A DNA stretch of 64,000 nt. It comes from Halodesulfovibrio sp. MK-HDV (GTDB lineage: Bacteria > Desulfobacterota > Desulfovibrionia > Desulfovibrionales > Desulfovibrionaceae). Of this stretch, positions 39,132-47,402 are shown in pieces. Position 1 is the stretch's first letter. Every line of letters starts with the position of its first letter. Below the pieces are notes generated by a model. That model saw only the letters and a list, made by a program, of their open reading frames with translations. It had not been told where the DNA came from and did not search any database. The stretch spans positions 1 to 64,000 of the forward strand of contig NZ_WYDS01000014.1 in the NCBI RefSeq assembly GCF_009914765.1. The letters are read 5' to 3'. A program made the translations under genes and the position numbers.

Positions 39132-40445
39132 ATGAGCACTGCCACTACCCTACAAGGGACAGCTTCGAGCTCCATCTTCGATTACAAAATTATGGGGCTT
39201 CCTTTAGGACTGTTTGCTATTTTAACTATTATTGTCATGGGCGCGACATATCTTGGAGCACTTCCTGGCGGCATGGTTGGGGCATTTCCGTTAATGATGA
39301 TTTTAGGCGCTATTCTAAACGAGATAGGAGAACATGCTCCGATTGTTAAAGACTATCTCGGCGGTGGCCCTATTCTGATTATTTTTGGCTCCGCGGCTCT
39401 CGTTGGTTACGGAATTTTGCCGGAAAAATCCGCGGCCATCATCACCAGTTTCATGAAGAAAGAAAGTTTTTTAAGTTTCTACATCGCTGCGTTAATCAGT
39501 GGATCAATTCTTGGAATGGATCGCAAATTACTTATTAAAGCAGCTGTACGGTACCTGCCTGTAATCCTTGGCGGGGTTGCCACAGCAATCCTTCTTTGCG
39601 GGACTGTGGGTATGATGATGGGATTTGGATTTGAAGAAGCCGTACTCTACATAGCGCTCCCAATTATGGGTGGTGGTATGGGCGCAGGTGCAGTCCCACT
39701 TTCACAGATATTCGGATCCACTTTGAACATGGATGTCGGAACCATGCTCTCTAAAATGGTTCCCGCCCTTGCTCTCGGTAACGCTATCGCAATTGTTTGT
39801 GCTGGATTACTTCACCGTCTCGGATCTGTAATTCCCGGTATTTCCGGCAACGGTAAACTGCTCAAAAACCAAGATGCCGAAGCTGAAGATTCAGCTGAAG
39901 ACGTCGAATCCATTAGTTACTCAGCAATGGGCATCGGTCTTCTTCTGGCAACAACATTTTTTGTATGGGGCAAACTTCTTGGCCAATACATTCCAATCCA
40001 CTCATACGCTCTAATGATCCTCTCTGTGGGTGTTGTGAAGTCAATGGGCTGGTTACCACGCAAATACGAAATTTGTGCATTCCAGTGGTTCCGTTTTGTA
40101 ATGGTAAGCCTTACCCCCGCCCTGCTGTTGGGTATCGGTGTTGCTTACACGAATCTCCAGCAGGTTATCGACGCCCTCACCATCCAGTATGTAATTCTCG
40201 TTGCTATGACTGTAATCGGCTCAATCATCGGCTCTGGTTTCATCGGTATGCTCTTCGGCTTCTACCCTGTTGAAGCAGCAATTACAGGCGGACTCTGTAT
40301 GGCAAATATGGGCGGAACTGGCGATGTGGCGGTACTCTCCGCATCAAAACGCATGCAGCTTATGCCTTTCGCACAGATCTCATCTCGTATTGGTGGCGCA
40401 TTCATGCTGATTCTAGCAACAACACTGCTGAAAATATTTATGTAA
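39132..40445 (+). CDS. 2-hydroxycarboxylate transporter family symporter (malate/citrate)
   Basis: A 437-residue inner-membrane protein of the 2HCT family (CitS, CimH, MaeN, MleP). About eleven helices and the two diagnostic GGxG re-entrant loops are present: PIMGGGMGAGAVPLSQ near residue 178 and CMANMGGTGDVAVLSASKRM near residue 395. Members import malate, citrate or lactate with sodium or protons, or exchange precursor for product. With a malic enzyme gene 76 bases downstream, malate is the most probable substrate. It has a ribosome site AAGGAG, a sigma-54 promoter upstream and a matching regulator next door. Confidence 0.93.
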   Translation: MSTATTLQGTASSSIFDYKIMGLPLGLFAILTIIVMGATYLGALPGGMVGAFPLMMILGAILNEIGEHAPIVKDYLGGGPILIIFGSAALVGYGILPEKSAAIITSFMKKESFLSFYIAALISGSILGMDRKLLIKAAVRYLPVILGGVATAILLCGTVGMMMGFGFEEAVLYIALPIMGGGMGAGAVPLSQIFGSTLNMDVGTMLSKMVPALALGNAIAIVCAGLLHRLGSVIPGISGNGKLLKNQDAEAEDSAEDVESISYSAMGIGLLLATTFFVWGKLLGQYIPIHSYALMILSVGVVKSMGWLPRKYEICAFQWFRFVMVSLTPALLLGIGVAYTNLQQVIDALTIQYVILVAMTVIGSIIGSGFIGMLFGFYPVEAAITGGLCMANMGGTGDVAVLSASKRMQLMPFAQISSRIGGAFMLILATTLLKIFM

Positions 40446-40453
40446 CTATCCTT

Positions 40454-40482
40454 CCCAGTTCACAGCCTTGCTGTGAACTGGG
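40454..40482 (+). promoter_or_regulatory. Operon-internal hairpin without U-tract
   Basis: A perfect 12-base stem, CCCAGTTCACAG with CTGTGAACTGGG, and a 5-base loop lie between the transporter and malic enzyme genes. It lacks a T-run, so it is more likely an RNA-processing or stability element than a terminator. Confidence 0.55.
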
Positions 40483-40521
40483 TTGCAGATCCTTTATTGA
40501 AATATTGTAAGGAGAACATCC

Positions 40522-41838
40522 ATGGCTCTATTTACCAAAGAAGAAGCACTCGCATATCATGAATCACCTCGTAGAGGTAAAACCGAAGTTATTCCGGCAA
40601 AGCCGTGTAACTCTCAAAAAGACCTTTCTATGGCGTATTCTCCGGGCGTTGCTGAAGCTTGTCTTGCAATTAAAGACAATCCGGAAACCGCAGCTCTTTA
40701 CACCGGTCGTTCAAACTTAGTTGCAGTTGTTACCGATGGTTCTGCTGTCTTAGGGCTTGGTAACATTGGTCCTTTAGCTGGCAAGCCGGTAATGGAAGGC
40801 AAAGGTGTTCTCTTTAAGACATTTGCTGACATCGACGTGTTTGATATTAACCTGACTGTCAAAAGCGCCGAGCAGCTTATTGAGATAACAAAGGCGATGG
40901 AACCAACTTTTGGTGGTATTAACCTTGAAGACATCAAGGCTCCTGAGTGTTTCCATATTGAAGAAACCCTTAAAAAAGAGATGAACATCCCAGTCTTCCA
41001 TGACGATCAGCATGGAACCGCGGTTATCTCCGGTGCAGGCATCATTAACGCTTGTGAAATCACAGGCCGAAACATCAAAGACCTGAAAGTTGTTGTTGTG
41101 GGTGCCGGTGCGGCAGGTATTGCATGTTCTAAGTTTTACGTTGAGCTTGGCGTTAAACGAGAAAATGTATTTATGTTCGACTCACGCGGCCTCATCCATC
41201 AAGGGCGCGAAGGTTTGAATAAGTACAAAGCGGAATTTGCTCAGGATAAAGACTATGGTGACCTTTCGGAATGCCTTAAGGGAGCAGACTGCTTCCTCGG
41301 CCTTTCTGTGAAAGATCTCCTTACAAAAGAGATGGTCAAATCCATGGCTTCTAGTCCTATCATTTTCGCTATGGCTAACCCTGATCCAGAAATTCCATAC
41401 AATGACGCTAAAGAGGCTGTCCCCACCTGCATTATGGGTACAGGACGCTCCGACTACCCTAATCAGGTGAACAACGTATCCGGCTTCCCGTACATCTTCC
41501 GCGGCGCGCTTGATGTTGGTGCAACAGAAATTAATGAGGCAATGAAGATTGCCGCAGCAAAATCTCTTGCAGCACTGGCCAAAGAACCAGTTCCAGCAGA
41601 AGTGTGCAAAATGTATGACGTGGAAAGTTTAGAATACGGCCTTGATTACATCATCCCTAAACCTCTTGACCCCCGTATCCTTGAATGGGAAGTGCCCGCT
41701 GTAGCACAGGCAGCAATGGACACAGGTGTGGCAACCACCCCCATCAAGGATATGGACGCATACCGTAAGTCTCTTAGCGAGAGAATCACGGCTTCACGCG
41801 ATCGCGTTAACACTTTTATCTCCAGCTACAACGATTAA
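40522..41838 (+). CDS. Malic enzyme (short form)
   Basis: 438 residues. It oxidatively decarboxylates malate to pyruvate with NAD(P)+. The N-terminal malic domain carries YSPGVAEACLAI near 39, the tyrosine-lysine catalytic region with GLGNIGPLAGKPVMEGK (about 79-95), and the metal ligands in FGGINLEDIKAPECF with HDDQHGT (about 133-163). The NAD(P)-binding domain begins at VVVGAGAAGIA near 191. The phosphotransacetylase-like tail of the long MaeB form is missing, as in the single-function enzymes. AAGGAG precedes the ATG. With the upstream 2HCT transporter it forms a malate uptake-and-oxidation unit feeding pyruvate and reducing power. Cofactor choice is not readable. Confidence 0.94.
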   Translation: MALFTKEEALAYHESPRRGKTEVIPAKPCNSQKDLSMAYSPGVAEACLAIKDNPETAALYTGRSNLVAVVTDGSAVLGLGNIGPLAGKPVMEGKGVLFKTFADIDVFDINLTVKSAEQLIEITKAMEPTFGGINLEDIKAPECFHIEETLKKEMNIPVFHDDQHGTAVISGAGIINACEITGRNIKDLKVVVVGAGAAGIACSKFYVELGVKRENVFMFDSRGLIHQGREGLNKYKAEFAQDKDYGDLSECLKGADCFLGLSVKDLLTKEMVKSMASSPIIFAMANPDPEIPYNDAKEAVPTCIMGTGRSDYPNQVNNVSGFPYIFRGALDVGATEINEAMKIAAAKSLAALAKEPVPAEVCKMYDVESLEYGLDYIIPKPLDPRILEWEVPAVAQAAMDTGVATTPIKDMDAYRKSLSERITASRDRVNTFISSYND

Positions 41839-41869
41839 CTGTAGCGCCGGTCTTTAAGACCTCGATACA

Positions 41870-41942
41870 GATTAGAAAAACCACGCTGGGTTGTTTCTAA
41901 TCAAGAAGACCCTTGCTTCACAATGCAAGGGTCTTCTCTTTT
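41870..41942 (+). terminator. Tandem hairpins ending in an intrinsic terminator
   Basis: The first hairpin, GATTAGAAA/TTTCTAATC (41870-41902), is followed at once by a perfect 13-base stem AGAAGACCCTTGC/GCAAGGGTCTTCT (41904-41937) and a T-run. The second is the terminator of the malate operon. Confidence 0.85.
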
Positions 41943-41997
41943 TGTTTATTTTGTATTTTGGGATGTCCCCCCTACTCACTATTTCAAAAAACAATAT

Positions 41998-42029
41998 TTG
42001 ACAGAAAAACTGTTTAGTTGCTAAACAGT
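41998..42029 (+). promoter_or_regulatory. Promoter with embedded MarR operator
   Basis: TTGACA (41998-42003) with a weak -10 (TAAACA, 18-base spacing) is overlapped by the perfect palindrome ACTGTTTAG-TTG-CTAAACAGT (42009-42029). Binding there would block the promoter. The predicted start of transcription falls on or next to the ATG at 42034, suggesting a leaderless message. Confidence 0.7.
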
Positions 42030-42033
42030 AGGC

Positions 42034-42492
42034 ATGAGAACTTTTGAAGAAATGACACCTGTGCTCAGAGAATTTGGTCGAGCAATGGCAAAATATGCTG
42101 TTGTTGACCGTAAGGCATTTGATTTTGGGATAGGTATGGAGCTGTTCCCGGCAGAAATACATATGCTCATGGCAGTAGAAACACGTAATGGAGCCGGAGT
42201 CACTGAATTGGCAGATGAATTCAGTATCACCAAGGGAGCAGTCTCTCAGCTTGTTGGCAAACTGGTAAAAAAAGGATTGCTGATCAAAGAGTCTGACCCT
42301 GCGCATGGGGCACGTGTTGTGATAAGAACGACCGAACTTGGACATACTGCCAGCAAGAACCATTTGGCCTTTCATAAAGAGCACGACAAAGTTTTCTTAG
42401 AATATATGTCACAGTTAGATGAGGCGTCATACGAGGCCATTCGCACAATGGGTAAACAGATGAATTTATGGATGGATGGCTATCTAAAATAA
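42034..42492 (+). CDS. MarR-family transcriptional regulator
   Basis: 152 residues, one winged-helix domain with dimerisation helices at both ends. The DNA-recognition region is VTELADEFSITKGAVSQLVGKLVKKGL (about 55-80), and the wing includes ESDPAHGARVVIRTT (about 84-98). A palindromic operator lies directly before the start codon and a near-identical one (42506-42528) lies before the methyltransferase gene 46 bases downstream, so it should repress both. It has no ribosome-binding site; the ATG lies five bases after the operator. The inducing ligand is unknown, though the methyltransferase substrate is a natural candidate. Confidence 0.9.
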   Translation: MRTFEEMTPVLREFGRAMAKYAVVDRKAFDFGIGMELFPAEIHMLMAVETRNGAGVTELADEFSITKGAVSQLVGKLVKKGLLIKESDPAHGARVVIRTTELGHTASKNHLAFHKEHDKVFLEYMSQLDEASYEAIRTMGKQMNLWMDGYLK

Positions 42493-42505
42493 AAATTTTT
42501 ACAAG

Positions 42506-42528
42506 ATCAGTTTAGCAACTAAACTGAT
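42506..42528. promoter_or_regulatory. Second MarR operator, upstream of the methyltransferase gene
   Basis: The perfect palindrome ATCAGTTTAG-CAA-CTAAACTGAT shares the core TTTAG-N3-CTAAA with the operator at 42009-42029; its spacer is the reverse complement of the other. It ends just before the GGAG box of the methyltransferase gene. Confidence 0.8.
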
Positions 42529-42538
42529 TGGAGAATAC

Positions 42539-43558
42539 ATGCTTATTACAAAACCTCACACCGACTTTCAGCCCGTGCACACCATGCTAATGAAATCACT
42601 CTCAGCTAAGGTGTTAATGAGTGCCATGAAGCTGAAACTGTTCGATTACATTGAAGGCAAAGAAGTAGACGGGACGGTTCTTGCCCATGAAATGGGGTTG
42701 GTGCCAGAACGTCTTGAGCCTGTTCTGGATATTTTTGTTGCGGTTGATCTTCTGTTTAAAAAACAAGATATATATAGCAATTCCCCCACAGCTTCAGAAT
42801 TTCTAGTCAGCACCGCACCCCACTATCAAGGGGACAGCATGGCACTTACAATGGGGTTTGCAGATGCTATTGAGAACTCAATAACTGAGTTGCTTTCCGG
42901 TGAAGAAGTAGACCGTAAGAAGACAGATAAGAATTGGGCTGTTGAAAGGACTATGGAAGGCGCAGCACAAGAAGCCATTGGTGGCGGGCTGGCGGATACA
43001 ATCGAGTTTACAGCATCACTGCCTAATTTTGATAATTTTAGATCCATGTGCGACATCGGCGGTAATCATGGGATGTATACAATGGGAGTACTTGATCGAA
43101 ATGAAAACATGCAGGGGACAATCTTTGATCTTCCTCATGTGGCAGAGCAAGCACAAATAAGGTGCGACAAAGCTGGATTCGGCACGCGTGTGACAACTAC
43201 TGGGCTTGATTTCCTAAAAGAGCACATTCCAGCTGAGCAATTTGATTTAATTTTAACTTCCCATGTTTTGTATGCTTTTCAGCACGATCTAGATACTACT
43301 CTTACAAAAATCGCAGAAGGATTAAAACCGGGCGGTTGGTTTGTTTCTCACCATTACTCAGGATATGGTCAGAAAGGAAACGAACTTACAAAAGCAACAC
43401 TGGAACTTCTCACTCGTCTGTCCGGCTATTCTTCACATTTCATTGAACAAGAAGCGTTGGTTAAGATCCTTGAGACACTCAAGTTTGAAGATATTCGTTG
43501 CCAATCAATTTCTGAAACTGGGTTAGGTCTTATGGTTGCAGCACGTAAGGCTTATTAA
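42539..43558 (+). CDS. SAM-dependent O-methyltransferase (class I, family 2)
   Basis: 339 residues. An N-terminal winged-helix-like dimerisation domain (about 12-100, MKLKLFDYIEGKEVDGTVLA) precedes a Rossmann methyltransferase domain with motif I MCDIGGNHGMYTMGVLD (about 175-190) and motif DLILTSHVLYAF (about 236). It ends in the usual GLMVAARK strand. This is the plan of the acetylserotonin/caffeate-type O-methyltransferases that modify small hydroxylated aromatics, quinones or polyketides. The substrate is unknown; a MarR repressor gene with matching operators suggests it responds to a phenolic or toxic compound. TTGGAG lies five bases before the ATG. Confidence 0.88.
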   Translation: MLITKPHTDFQPVHTMLMKSLSAKVLMSAMKLKLFDYIEGKEVDGTVLAHEMGLVPERLEPVLDIFVAVDLLFKKQDIYSNSPTASEFLVSTAPHYQGDSMALTMGFADAIENSITELLSGEEVDRKKTDKNWAVERTMEGAAQEAIGGGLADTIEFTASLPNFDNFRSMCDIGGNHGMYTMGVLDRNENMQGTIFDLPHVAEQAQIRCDKAGFGTRVTTTGLDFLKEHIPAEQFDLILTSHVLYAFQHDLDTTLTKIAEGLKPGGWFVSHHYSGYGQKGNELTKATLELLTRLSGYSSHFIEQEALVKILETLKFEDIRCQSISETGLGLMVAARKAY

Positions 43559-43831
43559 CCTGTCATAATAAGTTAGATTATTTATTTAAGCTTTTATAGT
43601 TTCTGTAAGAGCTTAAATTTTATTAAGAGATATGATCCATACCCTTTCACTTTACGGTTTAACCATTAAGTAGTGGCTAGCCTGTTTACACATGAGAGGC
43701 ATCACGTTTCTAAAAATGAAGCATATTAGAAAATAGGCATTGCCCCTTCTTATTGTTGGCATTAACAGCATTCGTTATCCCTAAAAACGTTCCTATTGGC
43801 TAGCAACAGACAGCTATTTTAAGCATGGGTG
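43559..43831. other. Intergenic region with possible terminator
   Basis: The imperfect stem TTTAAGCT...AGCTTAAA (43585-43617) followed by TTTT may terminate the methyltransferase transcript. The rest holds no gene. The heptamer GGCTAGC occurs only in degenerate repeats and seems incidental. Confidence 0.4.
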
Positions 43832-43860
43832 TTGACAGCTTGAATTATCGATAATATATT
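43832..43860 (+). promoter_or_regulatory. Promoter with embedded GntR operator
   Basis: TTGACA (43832-43837), a 17-base spacer and TATATT (43855-43860) form a near-consensus sigma-70 promoter. The spacer and -10 are occupied by TTGAATTATCGATAATATAT (43840-43859), whose core ATTATCGATAAT is a perfect palindrome. The same 20 bases recur at 44522-44541. Confidence 0.82.
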
Positions 43861-43879
43861 CTCCTCAACGAGGACGATT

Positions 43880-44500
43880 ATGAATACTAAAAAAATCAAT
43901 AAAGAATCTCTTAAAGAGCAAGTTAAAAACATATTATATGACAAGATCATATCGGGCGAATTTCAACCAAATGAGCGTCTTAAAATCGTCCCGATAGCAG
44001 ATGCTCTTGATGTAAGTCAGGCTCCAGTAAGGGAGGCTATTCAGTGCCTCATTACGAGTGGGCATCTTGAACACATCCCTAATGTCGGCGTCCGTGTAAA
44101 AGAGTTCACCGAGACAGAGGTGAAAGAGATATACAAAGTCCGAGAAGCCCTTGAGATAGCGTCACTTAAAGAATTACAAGGTTCTACAGAAACTCTTGCT
44201 GAAGATTTGGAACGATACTTCGACAAAATGAAAACTGCATGCAAGAATGACAGGCTTGAAGAATACATAAAACAAAATAATCTATTCCACCGTTGCTTTG
44301 TTGAAGCTTCTGGAAATAAAAAGATGTTAGAAGTGTGGGACTCACTTCACTTGCCGTTGTACATGAAGCACACACTGGTGAATCTAAGTTTATCCATAGA
44401 AGAGGCACTCCCTCTTCATCTACCTATCATCGCAGCCCTTAAAAAGTCTTCTACTGAGCGTGCTATCCATGCTTTAGAAAACCACTACAGTTTTGTTTAA
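43880..44500 (+). CDS. GntR-family transcriptional regulator (FadR/FCD type)
   Basis: 206 residues: an N-terminal GntR winged helix (about 10-75, KIVPIADALDVSQAPVREAI) and an FCD effector domain (about 82-205) of helices, where H136-type residues and E/D positions would hold a metal ion; here FHRCFVEASGNKKML contains the conserved histidine. Such proteins usually sense organic acids. The start follows GAGG. Its own promoter and the promoter of the next gene share the same 20-base operator, so it should control itself and the ABM/Old Yellow Enzyme operon. Confidence 0.9.
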   Translation: MNTKKINKESLKEQVKNILYDKIISGEFQPNERLKIVPIADALDVSQAPVREAIQCLITSGHLEHIPNVGVRVKEFTETEVKEIYKVREALEIASLKELQGSTETLAEDLERYFDKMKTACKNDRLEEYIKQNNLFHRCFVEASGNKKMLEVWDSLHLPLYMKHTLVNLSLSIEEALPLHLPIIAALKKSSTERAIHALENHYSFV

Positions 44501-44521
44501 TTTTATCGGCTTCGGCCTAAA

Positions 44522-44544
44522 TTGAATTATCGATAATATATAAT
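44522..44544 (+). promoter_or_regulatory. Second GntR operator overlapping a TATAAT box
   Basis: The 20-base operator of the GntR promoter is repeated exactly (44522-44541) and runs into TATAAT (44539-44544). It lies 21 bases before the start of the ABM gene. Confidence 0.8.
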
Positions 44545-44564
44545 ATTTGAAAAAGGTGTTCATA

Positions 44565-44855
44565 ATGGAAATTAGAATAATTGCAGATATCGTAGCTACG
44601 GCAGGTTTTGAAGAGGAACTTAAAACGCAGTTACTCGACTTGGCAGATAAGTCACAATCCGAGGCTGGCTGCAAAACGTACACGGTTCATAGTGACACAA
44701 CGAGTCCAAGCAGGTTCTTTATTTATGAAATATGGGAAAACAATGACTGCTTGGAAAAGCATGAAAACTCACCACACTTTAAACATTTTATTAAATCGTC
44801 TGAAGATACTCTTTCAGAAATACAAGTTCATTTAATCAATGCCTTAGTTGAATAA
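44565..44855 (+). CDS. ABM-domain protein (putative quinol monooxygenase)
   Basis: 96 residues, a single dimeric alpha-beta barrel of the antibiotic-biosynthesis-monooxygenase (PF03992) family: EAGCKTYTVHSDTTSP (about 36-51) and RFFIYEIWENNDCLEKHENSPHF are the conserved strands and helix. Related proteins such as YgiN oxidise quinols without a cofactor; others act in aldehyde or quinone detoxification. The ATG is chosen over an upstream TTG at 44547 because AAGG precedes it. It overlaps no gene and is followed after 12 bases by the Old Yellow Enzyme gene. Confidence 0.87.
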   Translation: MEIRIIADIVATAGFEEELKTQLLDLADKSQSEAGCKTYTVHSDTTSPSRFFIYEIWENNDCLEKHENSPHFKHFIKSSEDTLSEIQVHLINALVE

Positions 44856-44867
44856 AAAGGATTTATA

Positions 44868-45980
44868 ATGAAATATAACAACCTCTTTGAACAAATTACT
44901 CTTGGTAAATTAGATTTAGCTAATCGGATAGTTATGGCACCGATGACTCGTTCACGCAGCACAGAGCCTGGTAATATCCCCAACCAGATTATGGCTGAAT
45001 ATTATGAGCAACGATCCTCTGTGGGACTTATCATTTCTGAAGCAACTCAGGTATCGTTACAGGGACAGGGCTACGCCAGAACACCGGGAATATTTACCGA
45101 TGCCCAAGTGGAAGGCTGGAAGCTCGTTACGGACAAAATTCATGCACAAGGCGGCAAGGCTTTCTTGCAACTATGGCATGTGGGGCGCGTCGGATCATCT
45201 ATTGTTAATGGTCTGCAGCCCGTTGCTCCAAGTGCTTGCATTGCAAAAGACACACAGGTCTACACCTTTGATGGTGCCTCCAACGGAGACGCAACGTTCA
45301 TCCCCGTAGAAATGCCACGAGAAATGCAACAGGACGATATAGCGAAGGTTATTGAAGCATTCGTCCAAGGCGCGTTAAATGCCATTAAGGCAGGGGTTGA
45401 TGGTGTAGAGATACACGCTGCAAACGGTTATCTGATCGATCAGTTTCTACGAAGTAATGCAAATAAACGAACAGACAACTACGGTGGCTCTATAGAGAAC
45501 AGAGTCAGATTATTAGAGGAAATAACTGAGGCTGTTTCTCATGAAATCGGGAAGGATAAAGTTGGAGTTAGACTCTCTCCGTTCATCAAGTTTAAAGATA
45601 TGGATGATCCGGAAATTCTCGATACGATGATGGCAGCAGCCAAAATGCTTAATAAAATAGATGTAGTCTACCTGCACTTGTGCGAAGCAGACTGGGATGA
45701 TGCACCTGAAATTCCAGAATATTTTCGTAAAGAACTCCGTTCTGCATACAAGGGAACTATCATCGCTACTGGTAACAAAACGCCAAAAGAAGGTGCAAAT
45801 CTTATTAATGCAGGTCTCGTAGATTTAATCGGATTTGGTCGCAAAATTCTAGCAAACCCAGATTACCCTGAGAGAATTAAGCAAGATGCTGCATTGAATG
45901 AAATTGTTAATACTCATACTCTCTTTGGAGGTGGAGGCACCGCAGGATACACAGATTATCCATTTTTAGATTCTAAATAG
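44868..45980 (+). CDS. Old Yellow Enzyme family alkene reductase (NemA-like)
   Basis: A 370-residue FMN-binding TIM barrel. Start motif: IVMAPMTRSRST. The substrate pair is H183 and N186 in EIHAANGYLIDQFL (FMN and phenolate binding), with the NKRTDNYGGSIENR phosphate-binding stretch (about 204-218) and a closing GFGRKILANPDYPER segment that binds FMN phosphate. It reduces activated double bonds of enones, quinones, nitroesters or maleimides with NAD(P)H. Its operon neighbours, an ABM monooxygenase-like protein and a GntR regulator with a shared operator, suggest detoxification of electrophiles or quinones. Confidence 0.92.
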   Translation: MKYNNLFEQITLGKLDLANRIVMAPMTRSRSTEPGNIPNQIMAEYYEQRSSVGLIISEATQVSLQGQGYARTPGIFTDAQVEGWKLVTDKIHAQGGKAFLQLWHVGRVGSSIVNGLQPVAPSACIAKDTQVYTFDGASNGDATFIPVEMPREMQQDDIAKVIEAFVQGALNAIKAGVDGVEIHAANGYLIDQFLRSNANKRTDNYGGSIENRVRLLEEITEAVSHEIGKDKVGVRLSPFIKFKDMDDPEILDTMMAAAKMLNKIDVVYLHLCEADWDDAPEIPEYFRKELRSAYKGTIIATGNKTPKEGANLINAGLVDLIGFGRKILANPDYPERIKQDAALNEIVNTHTLFGGGGTAGYTDYPFLDSK

Positions 45981-46440
45981 TTAAATGAGCGCGTGAACAG
46001 GTAATTCAATTGCAACAGGCACAAACAAATTTCTATTCACCTCTCCACACTCTTTTATGATTGGCTTCCGCTGATGGGTAAATGAGTAACGATCATTGTG
46101 GTTCATACTTACTCTGCCAGATACTCCTCTTTAGGTTATCTTTCAGAGTAAGTATGGTCACATAACTTTGCTTTGAAATTTCCGTTGTTAGCAAACAAAA
46201 AACATGTCCTCAATCTCTCTTCTAGGTTCTATAAAAACATACCGAGCCTGTAGGTTTCTATGCACTATTTGACTGAATTTCCCAATTTTCTACATATATT
46301 CAAGTAGGCAGCTACGTGTTTTGTCAACAGGTCAGATCAATAAAAAGCACTACATCCTAAAGGATTTTTTTGATAAATAAGTTTGAGGTTAACATAGCGC
46401 AATATCAGCTCTATACTCCTCGCCTCTAAGGAGTATTATC
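45981..46440. other. Intergenic region with an unassigned inverted repeat
   Basis: 460 bases without a gene. CATACTTACTCTG (46104-46116) and its exact complement CAGAGTAAGTATG (46144-46156) form a 13-base inverted repeat around 27 bases. It has no U-tract and is too far from the next start to be a simple operator of a known regulator here. Confidence 0.5.
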
Positions 46441-47244
46441 ATGAATATTAGATCAGTAAAGCTGGCTTGTTTCTCTCCAACCGGCACTTCACGAGCCATT
46501 AACCAAGCAATTGGAGAAGGCCTCGAGATAGACAATGTTGAAGTCATCGACGCAACCCAATTAAATTCTCGTCAAACTGCTTTGCAGGCTTCAAACGATG
46601 AACTGCTTGTTCTCGCTATGCCTGTTTATAGTGGCAGACTTCCTGTTGTTGCAGAAAAATGGCTTCAAACCATATCCCTTAAAGACACGCCCACTGTTTG
46701 TGTTGTTGTGTATGGCAACCGTGAATATGACGATGCCCTGCTCGAGTTACAGGATATCGTAAAGCAGCGCGGTGGGCTCCCTGTTGCCTGTGCTGCGTTT
46801 ATTGGTGAGCATTCTTTTTCCGCTGACAACACCCCTATTGCGGTTGCTCGCCCTGATGCAAACGATTTGCAGCAAGCAAAAGCCTTTGGACATAAAGTTC
46901 AAGGAATCATGGAATCATTTCTACCGGAAGTGGGTATTGAAGTACCTGTACCAGGAAACCGACCTTACAAAGAACTTGGTAAAGGTGCTCCAGTAGACTT
47001 TATTGACGTTAGTGAAGTGTGCACCAGATGTGGCATTTGTGCTTCTGTATGTCCTGTAGAAGCTATTAACAAAAAAACACCATCAACCTATGATATGGCT
47101 AACTGTATTCGGTGCTGTGCTTGTATTAAAGCATGTCCGGAACAAGCACGAAGCATGAAAGAAGGCGTAATGATGGATGTCGCAAAGCGGTTAAACTCCA
47201 TGTGCCAAGAACGAAAAGAGCCAGTCACCTTTTTCCCAGCTTAA
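46441..47244 (+). CDS. EFR1-type flavodoxin/ferredoxin fusion protein
   Basis: 267 residues. The N-terminal flavodoxin domain (about 1-165) has the FMN phosphate loop FSPTGTSR (about 12-19) and a MPVYSGRLP second loop. The C-terminal domain carries two 4Fe-4S cysteine motifs: CTRCGICASVCPVEA (from C194) and CIRCCACIKACPEQA (from C222 or so). This EFR1 architecture passes electrons between flavin and iron-sulfur centres in anaerobes; its partners are unknown. AAGGAG precedes the ATG. It is monocistronic between long intergenic regions and a shared terminator. Confidence 0.9.
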   Translation: MNIRSVKLACFSPTGTSRAINQAIGEGLEIDNVEVIDATQLNSRQTALQASNDELLVLAMPVYSGRLPVVAEKWLQTISLKDTPTVCVVVYGNREYDDALLELQDIVKQRGGLPVACAAFIGEHSFSADNTPIAVARPDANDLQQAKAFGHKVQGIMESFLPEVGIEVPVPGNRPYKELGKGAPVDFIDVSEVCTRCGICASVCPVEAINKKTPSTYDMANCIRCCACIKACPEQARSMKEGVMMDVAKRLNSMCQERKEPVTFFPA

Positions 47245-47264
47245 TCAGTTTTTCCTATTTAGCT

Positions 47265-47301
47265 CAAAAAAAGCCCCTCTGGATATCCAGAGGGGCTTTT
47301 A
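47265..47301. terminator. Bidirectional terminator between convergent genes
   Basis: The stem AAAAGCCCCTCTGGATATCCAGAGGGGCTTTT is a near-perfect palindrome, with seven A before and T after, so it can end both the EFR1 gene and the channel gene. Confidence 0.85.
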
Positions 47302-47402
47302 TATTAACGGTCTATCTACCTAGATTGAGCACCCTACTCGCGTTTAATTAACTCATAATTAAATGAATAGCTGTCTATTCAACAAAGTATTCTTCGATGA
47401 AA

